A stretch of 64,000 nucleotides of DNA, from assembly GCA_024399135.1 (NCBI GenBank), contig JAKSHY010000008.1, positions 1 through 64,000 on the forward strand, in the 5' to 3' direction. Numbering within the stretch: position 1 is the stretch's first letter; every line of letters starts with the position of its first letter. This document shows, piece by piece, positions 8,369 through 15,975 of the stretch. Under the pieces are notes generated by a model. The model did not search any database and was not told the origin of the DNA. It saw nothing but the letters and a program-made list of their open reading frames with translations. This DNA comes from Lachnospiraceae bacterium. GTDB lineage: Bacteria > Bacillota > Clostridia > Lachnospirales > Lachnospiraceae. Both the position numbers and the translations under genes were made by a program.

Positions 8369-8397
8369 TTGACTATGTAATTTTTTTATGATATCTT
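8369..8397 (+). promoter_or_regulatory. plus-strand promoter for the 85-aa/DUF2188 operon
   Basis: TTGACT at 8369-8374, a 17-nt spacer and TATCTT at 8392-8397 give a predicted start near 8404. The start codon of the first gene is about 190 nt away, leaving a long leader. The second operator copy ends 8 bp upstream of the -35. Confidence 0.55.
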
Positions 8398-8403
8398 GTG
8401 AAT

Positions 8404-8597
8404 AGAAAGATTAGCACTCAGTTTCATTAAGCGCTAACAAGGAGATAAAAAAAGATGGTCTAAACGACCACCCTTTCAAATGAACCTGAATTCACAAGTT
8501 CAAAACCGCACTTGAATTCTAACACAAAAAGTTAGGGCTTTCAATCATTTTGAAAGGTTTTGTCTCGCTTTCTAATAATCGAAAGGAGGGCAAACCC
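8404..8597 (+). ncRNA. structured leader with competing hairpins ahead of an 85-aa gene
   Basis: The leader holds several stems: TTAGCAC/GCGCTAA (8411-8437), TGGTC/GACCA (8456-8470), GAATTC..AAGT with ACTTGAATTC (8488-8519), CTTTCAA/TTGAAAG (8538-8556) and CTTTC/GAAAG (8568-8585). The last one overlaps the ribosome binding site. CCTTTCAA at 8472-8479 is a perfect partner for TTGAAAGG at 8550-8557 and competes with the 8538 stem. A two-codon frame ATG GTC TAA at 8455, with AAGGAG upstream, sits in the first part. This looks like an attenuator or cis-regulatory RNA; the ligand or trigger is unknown, and the pairing was done by eye. Confidence 0.42.
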
Positions 8598-8855
8598 ATG
8601 GAATTTGATGGTGCTAAAATCAGAGAACAAGGAGTAACTTTTGCTATTGCTGTTGTAAAACCATATGTTCTTACCAGTCCATCCAAAGAACAAATACGTG
8701 CAAGCTTTGTACCATTTTTCGGAAATATTCCAATTATATTAATGGCACAAAACTCTCGTGGTATTCCCACATACGATGGAAGACGCGATATTGTACATTT
8801 TCTTGCAAATATCAACCCTGCAAGAATTCCTTGGAAACATTACAAAGCAGCTTAA
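8598..8855 (+). CDS. 85-aa protein of unknown function, partner of DUF2188
   Basis: I do not recognise this family. The 85-aa protein starts at the ATG preceded by AAGGAGGG at 7 nt; an in-frame upstream Met lies inside the leader hairpins. Visible features are a predicted beta-rich middle (TFAIAVVKPYVL, NIPIILMAQ), a Tyr-Asp-Gly-Arg-Arg-Asp segment (YDGRRDIVHFL) and a basic, aromatic C-terminus (IPWKHYKAA). There is no signal peptide or membrane segment. It is cotranscribed with a DUF2188 gene 18 nt downstream and diverges from rloAB under shared operators, so it may be a regulator, antitoxin-like partner or accessory of the defence genes. That is inference from position only. Confidence 0.72.
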   Translation: MEFDGAKIREQGVTFAIAVVKPYVLTSPSKEQIRASFVPFFGNIPIILMAQNSRGIPTYDGRRDIVHFLANINPARIPWKHYKAA

Positions 8856-8873
8856 ATTAGAAAGGACAGTAAT

Positions 8874-9101
8874 ATGGCAAATCAACATGTAGTACCCAAC
8901 AACGGACAATGGCAAGTTAAACGCGAAAACGCCACAAGGGCAACCAAGAATTTTGGCACTCAAAAAGATGCTATTTCTTATGCTCGTGGTATTGCCATAA
9001 ATCAACAAAGTGAACTTGTAATTCATGGCCGCAATGGTCAAATTCGTGACAAAGATAGTTATGGAAATGACCCTTGTCCACCCAAAGATACTCGTCACTA
9101 A
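8874..9101 (+). CDS. DUF2188 domain protein
   Basis: A 75-aa protein that is almost entirely one DUF2188 domain: HVVPNNGQWQVKRENATRA, then an F-x-T-Q-K-D-A-I-S-Y-A-R helix, then ELVIHGRNGQIRDKDSYGNDP. This small beta-alpha fold is widespread and has no settled function; it often appears beside defence or stress genes. The ATG has AAAGGA at 7 nt. It shares an operon with the 85-aa gene, and a strong terminator closes the unit directly behind it. Confidence 0.88.
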   Translation: MANQHVVPNNGQWQVKRENATRATKNFGTQKDAISYARGIAINQQSELVIHGRNGQIRDKDSYGNDPCPPKDTRH

Positions 9102-9109
9102 ATAACATA

Positions 9110-9144
9110 CAGCAGCGACTAGCAATTCAGTCGCTGCTGTTTTT
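9110..9144 (+). terminator. strong intrinsic terminator after DUF2188
   Basis: CAGCAGCGACT pairs perfectly with AGTCGCTGCTG (11 bp) around an 8-nt loop, and TTTTT follows. It ends the plus-strand two-gene operon. Confidence 0.92.
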
Positions 9145-9288
9145 ACATTAGTATAATTATAACTATAATTATCAAAAAATGTATAAAAAATGTTTTACCT
9201 AAATATCAGCATTTCCTCCGTGAATACATTGCTTCGTTAGAACAATGATTGTAATATAAAATAACGATGAACCCTTTTTATAGGAAAA

Positions 9289-9310
9289 GGTGGGTTTAAA
9301 TGAACCCACC
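9289..9310 (-). terminator. intrinsic terminator behind a degraded gene
   Basis: On the minus strand GGTGGGTT pairs with AACCCACC around 6 nt, followed by TTTTCC. It stands 13 nt past the TAG that would close the pseudogene at 9323, which suggests that unit was once a transcribed gene. No gene is seen in 9145-9288. Confidence 0.6.
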
Positions 9311-9322
9311 CTGTAAAAAAGC

Positions 9323-9979
9323 CTATATTCTTCTCATTCCAGCAGATAATACTGCCATTGCTTCCATGTAATCTGGATCTGTCTCAGTTACTCCATTTGG
9401 ATTTATTTCATCTCCATCCAACAAGTCATTTGTAGTATCTCTTGTACGAACCGAATTATTATAAACAATCTTTGTGCATCACCTGATGGTGCAGAGAACT
9501 CTGTTCCATGTGTCGTAACAGTATAATTTTCTACATCTCCATTTTCATCAAGTTCAATTAAATAACTCCCCGTCTGCAATGCCATTTTAACTTGCAAATA
9601 ACTTTCTCCAAGAGACATTCCTATTGCCGTATCCGTAGAATTATAGTTTTCTTCCAATCACTAACTTTTTTCATGATTTCAGATGCAAAATCACTATCTG
9701 CTTCCATTTTCTGCTTAAGGCTTTCTGGCATCAAAATTGTGATTTGAGAATCTTCAATACTTTTCGCACCAAGTGCACATAATCTGACCATTCAGAAACA
9801 TCTGAACCTTTAGAAAACCACATAGAATTATTTCTTAACGAAGTATAACGCTTTTCATCTTCCTCTGTTCCATCTAAGAAAACATACTTATATAAAATGC
9901 TGGGATTCTCTGATATTCGCAGTGATTCAGCTTCCTTAATTTTCCCTTCAAATAACAATTCAATATAATTCATATCCAT
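9323..9979 (-). pseudogene. chimeric, frameshifted remnant: DUF2971-like start joined to an unrelated small-protein tail
   Basis: Three frames must be joined to read this. Positions 9979 to about 9800 encode a DUF2971-like N-terminus (ILYKYVFLDGTEEDEKRYTSL, then NNSMWFS). From about 9790 a frame change leads to ALGAKSIEDSQITILMPESL and KQKMEADSDFASEIM. A second change near 9655 enters NSTDTAIGMSLGES and SYLIELDENGDVENYTVTT. A third near 9458 leads to DEINPNGVTETDPDYMEAM and stops at 9323. The DUF2971 core is missing. The later part resembles short Lachnospiraceae proteins I cannot name. It reads as two genes fused by deletion and then decayed. Confidence 0.5.
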
Positions 9980-10084
9980 AAAGTAACAAAAAACTATAAC
10001 ATTAAAACAGCAATGATCTGTTTACTTGTTAACAAGTCCTTTCTTCTCGTACATCTTGCCTTTTCGCCATAACTCAATATAACA

Positions 10085-10132
10085 AAACCTCCAACCCAAA
10101 ATATATTTCATATATTTCCAGATTAGAGGTTT
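10085..10132 (-). terminator. long hairpin ending the reverse transcriptase unit
   Basis: AAACCTC pairs with GAGGTTT, an internal loop follows, and AAATATAT/ATATATTT forms an inner 8-bp stem with a 3-nt loop. On the minus strand the stem continues into TTTTGTTAT. It can act as the terminator of the RT transcript or as the 3' end of the candidate RNA. Confidence 0.5.
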
Positions 10133-10336
10133 ATAAACACATATTCGAGATTGTATCTCATATTCTGCAGTGTAATGCAGATTTATGATGATTATCTTCT
10201 TGATAATTCTCCATCAGACATGCTACTTAATCAAAATGTCTGTCAGTTCATCATTTTCCAGAATACATTTTCAACACACCAAGTACATAATATAAACTAT
10301 CTTTCTCCACATTTTCTATTCACTAATATTTCGTCC
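10085..10336 (-). ncRNA. candidate structured RNA downstream of the reverse transcriptase
   Basis: The 250 nt after the RT stop have no reading frame of note on the minus strand but carry four hairpins in a row: CAGACAT/ATGTCTG (10242-10215), TCTGCA/TGCAGA (10181-10164), GAGAT/ATCTC (10159-10147) and a long final one (10132-10085). Several reverse transcriptases of defence systems use an adjacent structured RNA as template or scaffold, so this is the natural place for one here. The stems were found by eye; expression is unproven. Positions 9980-10084 hold only a 14-bp palindrome (ACTTGTTAACAAGT). Confidence 0.38.
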
Positions 10337-11914
10337 TTAGTCATCGAATTCCTCTGCCGTTTCCATATACCTCAATTCTAAATACTCTTTAATGCTATCA
10401 GAGACATCATTTATATCTCTAAGCATAGAATGTCCATTTTGAAGATTCTCATAGTAAAATGAATAATATCGATTTTCTCTAGTCTGATTGGGTTTGAGAG
10501 ATAATCGTTTAGGAATAAGATACTTTTTAATATTCAAATTTAAATTACTTTTTAATGAAGGAGTATATAATATCAAATGATAATTTTGGAACCAATATTC
10601 TTCTCCTTCGAATACTTTTAGTGAAGAGAGTTGTTCTTCGTTAAAAACCTTCTCTTTAAGATAATATGCAATCAATACTTGATTTTGTGTTTTTAAAACC
10701 AAGTCTGACATTCCTTCAATAATGTCATTAAAATTCATTTTTTTGATTGCATAATAAAAATATAATTGTACATCATGTAATTCTTGCTTAAGCGATTCTT
10801 CATATCTCGCCTTCAAAAAATTCTTCGTATTTGGATTTGCTTTAATTTCTTCGGTCTTGCAAATCACTTCAGAAACATACAATAAACTTTCTGGAGCATA
10901 CTTTATCAAGAAGAACAGTTGATGCAAATCATATGAACAAACTTTATATTTTGAATAATCGCATGATTGAAAATGCTTTGTCTTAAAGAAATTTATGATA
11001 AAGTTTCTTTTGCTTTTTTCATCTTGCAATCCTGATAATCTATAGATAAGTTGATTCAAAAAAGAATACTTATGAAATACTGGTGTCCCTGGATGTTTTT
11101 TATGATTCTCATAATCTTTTAGTATTTCCAAATTCCAATTTCTAATAGTTGACTTCCAATATCTTGTCAACAAATTATATTGATTATATGTCTCATACGT
11201 CCAAATTTCTTTTTTATCCTTCCTAACGAAGTCATATTCTGCCAATGTTTTATCAAATATAGTTAATACTTTATCGCTATCATCCTTATTGCAAAAGAAA
11301 TAAAAATCATCAGAAAAATAATTAAAGACACAATTTATAGATTCTGCATCTATTGATTTCTGTAACTCCTCAGCTATACGACTCGACAGTAATTCTGCAA
11401 AGTACAACGAAAGATAACTGCCCATAAGGAGTCCACTAGTTCGTCCGTTGTTTAACCAAGCCAATGGTTTATCATTCAATCCATAGCTCTCTAACCCCAA
11501 ATAATGTGTATATATTCTGCCGTAATACTCAGTAATATCAAGTTTTATCAAAATATCATAATTGCATAAATTAATAAAATCTTCATTCAGCTGTACATTG
11601 TAATTTCCGGACACAAAATCTCCTGTATCTAAATTGGCCTCCAAACGCTTATGCCTAGTATCCATAGTTTTCACATTATTAAAGTGAGGCAATTCATTAT
11701 AATAGTAATATGCTCGTACAAAATTCAAAACATTTGGCATTTTAATTGTACGAAACTTATCTTCTGATTTATATACTCTGAACGACACAGGTTTTGTCCA
11801 ACACAATTCATCCCCTGCACTAAACGATACAATGTCTGATGGATAATCCAATTTATCAATATCAATAAAATGACGTACTGGATTTCTAAAATTATAATTA
11901 TTACTTAATTTCAC
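10337..11914 (-). CDS. Abi/UG-type reverse transcriptase (putative antiviral RT)
   Basis: A 525-aa protein with a divergent RT core. Motif A is IKLDITEYYGRIYTHYLG (catalytic Asp at about residue 126), motif B is GRTSGLLMGSYLSLYFAELL and motif C is NYFSDDFYFF, an FSDD in place of the usual YxDD. The roughly 280 residues after the palm are helical and lack a group II intron maturase or endonuclease domain. Retron NAxxH and VTG markers are also absent, so it fits the Abi/unknown-group RTs of phage defence (AbiA, AbiK, DRT). I prefer the GTG at 11914 behind AAGGTGA; a TTG at 11968 adds 18 residues without a ribosome binding site. It stands alone on the minus strand between a glycosyltransferase and a structured intergenic region. 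The exact class is unresolved. Confidence 0.8.
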   Translation of the reverse strand: MKLSNNYNFRNPVRHFIDIDKLDYPSDIVSFSAGDELCWTKPVSFRVYKSEDKFRTIKMPNVLNFVRAYYYYNELPHFNNVKTMDTRHKRLEANLDTGDFVSGNYNVQLNEDFINLCNYDILIKLDITEYYGRIYTHYLGLESYGLNDKPLAWLNNGRTSGLLMGSYLSLYFAELLSSRIAEELQKSIDAESINCVFNYFSDDFYFFCNKDDSDKVLTIFDKTLAEYDFVRKDKKEIWTYETYNQYNLLTRYWKSTIRNWNLEILKDYENHKKHPGTPVFHKYSFLNQLIYRLSGLQDEKSKRNFIINFFKTKHFQSCDYSKYKVCSYDLHQLFFLIKYAPESLLYVSEVICKTEEIKANPNTKNFLKARYEESLKQELHDVQLYFYYAIKKMNFNDIIEGMSDLVLKTQNQVLIAYYLKEKVFNEEQLSSLKVFEGEEYWFQNYHLILYTPSLKSNLNLNIKKYLIPKRLSLKPNQTRENRYYSFYYENLQNGHSMLRDINDVSDSIKEYLELRYMETAEEFDD

Positions 11915-12038
11915 TGCCTCACCTTTTTCAACTAACAAAAAGCGTATTAGCCTTTCTTCATTACACAAACCTTTTTTGAAATCATCGCAATATAATACAT
12001 TTCCATATTAGAATTTCAGTCAGTATTATAGTCACAAA

Positions 12039-13148
12039 TCATAATTTCCTATAATTCTCCACAACCCTACGAATATAGTTAACCCACTCATCCTGGATTG
12101 CCTGTGAATTGATTCGTTCTACAATCTTAGTTGCATTTTCTCCAAGTCGTGTTGCTAGTTCTTTATCTTCTATTAATCTTAACATTCCTTCAACAAGCGC
12201 ATCCTCATTCTTTATCGGAATAAGAAGTCCATCCTGCCCATTTACCATTACTGTTCTGGGACCTCCACACGGACAATCTGTAGCAACAATAGGCATTCCC
12301 ATCGCCATAGCCTCTAAAAGAGCATTAGGAAGTCCCTCCCAGTCAGAAGAGAAAGCATATACTTCGCATTTAGGAACTTCAATTTCCAAACTGTCGCTCC
12401 CCCCCATCAGATGAACGAACTCAGCTGCATTCTTTTCTTCAATTATGCTCTCTAAAATTTCTTTCGTACCATCGAAAGAGTCTGGACCATATATTTTCAG
12501 ATCATAATCTGGATGTTTATCATGCACGCGACAAAATGCTTTAATCATCATCGCCTGATTTTTGAAGTCTACAAGTCTTCCATGTGTAACCACAGTCTTG
12601 CTTGGATTTTCACTTCTTCTAACACCCACATACTTTGGATTAAGTGGATTTAAGATAATCGTGGATTTCTTCTGCAAATACATAGGGAAAAATTCTTTTT
12701 GGCCCTGCGTCTGAAATACACAGCCATCTGCTCTTGGATATAGAAGAGGTATTAATATCTTATCCTTCTTTCCATCGTAATGACCTACTGGATCAGTTCT
12801 TACTGATACAATAACTGGCACCTTCACGAACTTACAGGCTGCCAGTGCACGATAGCTAGCTTTATGGTCAAATGCTATCACAACATCTGGTTTATCCTTT
12901 TTAACCTGATTCCTAAGATATTTTAGACGAAGCCATGCTTTAGTAATTCTACTTTTATTCTCATCCTCTTTACGAGGGCCAACTACCACTCTTGTCACTT
13001 CATCAACTAAAGAAAATTCATTTTCTCCAATCCACTCAGTTGCTACAATAACTTCATGACCATCGGCTGATAATTGGTTAGACAGATTAGAAACAACACG
13101 TTCTGCTCCTCCCTGTTCCAAACAATTTAGGTGAAACATTATTTTCAT
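12039..13148 (-). CDS. GT4 glycosyltransferase a, copy 1
   Basis: A 369-aa GT-B-fold family 4 transferase acting at the cytosolic membrane face. It has the N-terminal HLNCLEQGGAERVVSNLS (acceptor-side GGxER), the C-terminal donor-site segment AFSSDWEGLPNALLEAMAMG and the following CPCGGPRTV. The ATG at 13148 has GGAGAG 4-5 nt before it; a longer frame adds 12 residues through a CTGCGG-ATAA-CCGCAG hairpin that sits before the gene. It follows GT b by 41 nt. The gene is repeated without amino-acid change at 15976-17082, except that here the last residues are RKL instead of GK. Sugar specificity is unknown. Confidence 0.9.
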   Translation of the reverse strand: MKIMFHLNCLEQGGAERVVSNLSNQLSADGHEVIVATEWIGENEFSLVDEVTRVVVGPRKEDENKSRITKAWLRLKYLRNQVKKDKPDVVIAFDHKASYRALAACKFVKVPVIVSVRTDPVGHYDGKKDKILIPLLYPRADGCVFQTQGQKEFFPMYLQKKSTIILNPLNPKYVGVRRSENPSKTVVTHGRLVDFKNQAMMIKAFCRVHDKHPDYDLKIYGPDSFDGTKEILESIIEEKNAAEFVHLMGGSDSLEIEVPKCEVYAFSSDWEGLPNALLEAMAMGMPIVATDCPCGGPRTVMVNGQDGLLIPIKNEDALVEGMLRLIEDKELATRLGENATKIVERINSQAIQDEWVNYIRRVVENYRKL

Positions 13149-14349
13149 ATTTCTCTCCAATCTGCGGATAACCGCAGTTAACAATTCTTTTAACTAAATA
13201 ACTTCTCTAATATCTCATTATATGCTTCTATAGAAAAGTCTCGAGCCCTCTTGGGTCCTCTATTGGAATACTTCAATCTGGTATTTTCATCTTGAAGCAA
13301 ACTGATTATCTCATTTGCCATTTTTTCTTCTTGCTCGTCCAACACTACTTGTCCATTCTCAAAAAGAACTTCCGTATCCTTTTGTGCTAAGAACGGCGGC
13401 GTTAATATGCCATATTCAGCATAAAATACATCATTCGCACTTTCTGCTTCAAAAAAATCGTCGTGCAATATTTCCGCCGGACCTGTTTTACAATTAACTG
13501 AGACGATTGGAAGCTCTAACGTCATTGCCTCTACTAGGGCATTAGGAAGGCCTTCACTAATTGATGTTAATAAGAAAATATCCCCGGATTTTAAATAAGG
13601 AAATGGATTTTTCTTATTTCCTGTAAAGACTACTCGATTTGAAAGTCCCATCTTGTCAGCCATTACCTTATATTCATCAAAAGATCCATCACCAATAACT
13701 GCTAGGTCAACATCTGGATACTGCTTCGCAACTCTTCCGAATATTTTCATCAGATGCCAATATCCTTTAACATCATCCTCACGTCCCATGGTTACAAGCC
13801 TTCGACGTCCTTCTTTTTCGAAAAAAGAAAAATCATCCGGATGATCTGCTGACTGTTTTACTATACGTTCCAAATCACATGGATTCCAAACAGCATGAAT
13901 ATGTGAAAAGCCATATTCTTTTTGAACCATATCTGTCATCGCTTTAGAACAGCACATTAGAACATCACTTCTTTTACCTATTAATTTCATATAGCGGCTA
14001 CTCTTTATTTCCTCAAACGAATGACATGCAACTATTTTTTTGCCAGCATTTTTAGTCATGGAATTTGCTATATTAGCAGTAATACCGAAGCTATAAGAAA
14101 CATCAATATTTCTTTCCTTTTGCAGTCTGTTAAGCTTATTGACACGTTTCTTAACATTCATCACTTTATTGACAACACCCGACATTGAAGGTACATCTAA
14201 ATTCACGACATCTAATCCTTCTATATCGAAAGCTAAATCTTCCATGGAAAATACTGCTATTGTAACGTTATGCTTTTTTTAAGCATACGTGCAGTCAATA
14301 TGCATATTCTTTCAAATCCCCCCTGATGGAGCATTGGGGTAATTAACAA
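12051..14349. repeat. 2,299-bp direct repeat, copy 1
   Basis: Every base I compared from 12051 to 14349 matches 15985-18283 at a constant offset of 3,934. Translations in sense and antisense frames are identical, which excludes silent changes over most of it. The borders fall at gene ends: the stop of GT a on one side and codon 4 of GT b on the other. Confidence 0.93.
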
Positions 14350-14358
14350 AACATTCAT
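13190..14358 (-). CDS. GT4 glycosyltransferase b, copy 1, frameshifted at an A7 tract
   Basis: The gene starts at ATG 14358 behind AGGATGAGG with MNVLLITPMLHQGGFERI, the expected GT4 N-terminus. After 26 codons the frame runs through seven A residues (14273-14280) and stops 7 codons later. One extra A or a -1 slip restores KKKHNVTIAVFSMEDLAFD and the remaining GT4 domain, with donor-site LLTSISEGLPNALVEAMTLE. The restored product would be 389 aa, normal for the family. Without slippage only the 351-aa frame from ATG 14245 (13190-14245) is open; it lacks the GGxER loop and is probably inactive. The identical frameshift occurs in copy 2. It could be an inactivated gene, a phase-variable switch or transcriptional slippage. 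Confidence 0.85.
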
Positions 14359-14417
14359 CAAAACCTCATCCTTTTTCGTGTCATATAGAAAAAATTGCGA
14401 ACTTCTTTACTAGCACG

Positions 14418-15917
14418 TTAATTCCCTTCGAATTCTATCCCCTCTAAATCATAGTACCTACACACAGCGTCCCGAATCCACTCATTCCCATCACCTTCTA
14501 TATCCGAAAAATATAGCAGATACGGTCTCTCACTAAGCGAGCTAACCAAAACCTTCCCACCTACTTCATACTTTTCAACTCTAGTATCCATTTCACTAGC
14601 ATATGTTTTAGCTGTTCCATTAAGCAGATCATGTACCGCAGATGAAGAAGCAAAATAGTGTGGTTTAGGTACTACTGTCAACATAGCTCCAACAATGAAC
14701 GCAACAAACAACGCTAATATAATAACTTTTTCGTTCTTTCCGAATTCTTCCTTACCATCAATTAATCCAGCCCTATTTACATACCAGCCAATTACATATC
14801 CTTCAGAAATCACCAAAGTCAATATATAAGTAATAAACGTAACATTCTGCAGCCTTCCAGCTTCCATATTACCAGTTCCGAATAAGGGGGGCGTCATCAT
14901 TGCTGATGTAAGCAAAAATCCTAAAATCACAACTAATATAGGATATCTGAATGATATATTACATTTCTTGAATATAAACATTCTATAAAAGACAGGTATC
15001 AAAACGAGAATCATCAATACTACCGGCCATGTTGTCCATTCATCGATACAAAGATACAGGTAATCATACAATGAAACAAACACAGCTTTTATAGGATTCA
15101 TTCCCGAAGAAACAGAAGCCCTTGACCTGTTTCCCGGTGCCAAAACATTGATTAAAAAACCTAAAAAGTAAAATACAGATGGTAATATCAATACTTTAAC
15201 ATTCCCTTTATGCTCTTTACTAACCTTAGTCAGACAAAACCATGTAATGCCCAGAACTAGCACGCCATTCAGCGAAGACATCTGATTTCCACCTGCAACT
15301 ATGAACCCGAAAGCAGAGACTAACACAACCTTTACATTAATTTTAGTATTCTCATAATATAGCTTAATCAATAAACCATAGAAAATAAGCAGTAAGGAAT
15401 TCAAAAACAAATACTTTGAAGAACCATTGTACCAATAAAATCCCTCAACCGGAGAAATCATACATTGAATGAGAACTAATAATATCAGGTAAGAAATACA
15501 TCTTGACCAGTTCCTTGAGTAACCAAGAACGTTAACAACAAGCTGCTTTCCTAAAAATAGAATTGAAAAAATCAATGCCGAAAGCATAATGACTGGTGTA
15601 AGAACATAACACTTCTCACCAAAAATGCAAGGAGGTAATGCCATCAAAAAATTCGTTGTAAAATCGCCTGTCCATCTCATCCAAAAGTCAGCTGTTTTTT
15701 TCAATGCCTCGAAAAGAACCAAAAAAATGTTATGTGTCTCATCCCATACATGCTTAGTCATAATTCCGAAACTATAATCGTCTGCCGACGGACGATCGAA
15801 TACACCTATTACAATCACCGAAATCACTGAAGCAATCAACACTATCTTCAATATGAAATTAATCTTCTTTAGCGAAATACCATCTATGATTCTATTCATA
15901 ACTCTCTTTGCAAACAT
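14418..15917 (-). CDS. DUF6056-type polytopic membrane protein, probable GT-C glycosyltransferase
   Basis: A 499-aa protein with about 11 hydrophobic segments. The first extracytoplasmic loop has RPSADDYSFG followed by FWMRWTGDFTTNF, the pattern of DUF6056 proteins. The paired Asp there resembles the catalytic acidic loop of lipid-sugar-dependent GT-C enzymes. A short soluble C-terminal tail follows the last helix. It is the only gene in the unique segment between the two 2.3-kb repeats, so homologous recombination between them would delete it. A role in adding a sugar outside the membrane is inferred. Confidence 0.75.
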   Translation of the reverse strand: MFAKRVMNRIIDGISLKKINFILKIVLIASVISVIVIGVFDRPSADDYSFGIMTKHVWDETHNIFLVLFEALKKTADFWMRWTGDFTTNFLMALPPCIFGEKCYVLTPVIMLSALIFSILFLGKQLVVNVLGYSRNWSRCISYLILLVLIQCMISPVEGFYWYNGSSKYLFLNSLLLIFYGLLIKLYYENTKINVKVVLVSAFGFIVAGGNQMSSLNGVLVLGITWFCLTKVSKEHKGNVKVLILPSVFYFLGFLINVLAPGNRSRASVSSGMNPIKAVFVSLYDYLYLCIDEWTTWPVVLMILVLIPVFYRMFIFKKCNISFRYPILVVILGFLLTSAMMTPPLFGTGNMEAGRLQNVTFITYILTLVISEGYVIGWYVNRAGLIDGKEEFGKNEKVIILALFVAFIVGAMLTVVPKPHYFASSSAVHDLLNGTAKTYASEMDTRVEKYEVGGKVLVSSLSERPYLLYFSDIEGDGNEWIRDAVCRYYDLEGIEFEGN

Positions 15918-15975
15918 ACAATAATATAAAGTCTACTATAATTATTATCACAATTAAATGATGAATTATGCCGAC

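Noticed and set aside
8739-9125. 128-codon minus-strand frame
   Set aside because: Antisense to the 85-aa and DUF2188 genes, both of which have good ribosome binding sites and a strong terminator on the plus strand.
10337-11914. Retron or group II intron as the source of the RT
   Set aside because: No maturase/endonuclease domain, no retron NAxxH or VTG markers, FSDD rather than YxDD, and no intron ends seen around it.
12109-12414. 101-codon plus-strand frame, repeated at 16043-16348
   Set aside because: The repetition only reflects the 2.3-kb direct repeat. It is antisense to GT a and not a repeated gene in its own right.
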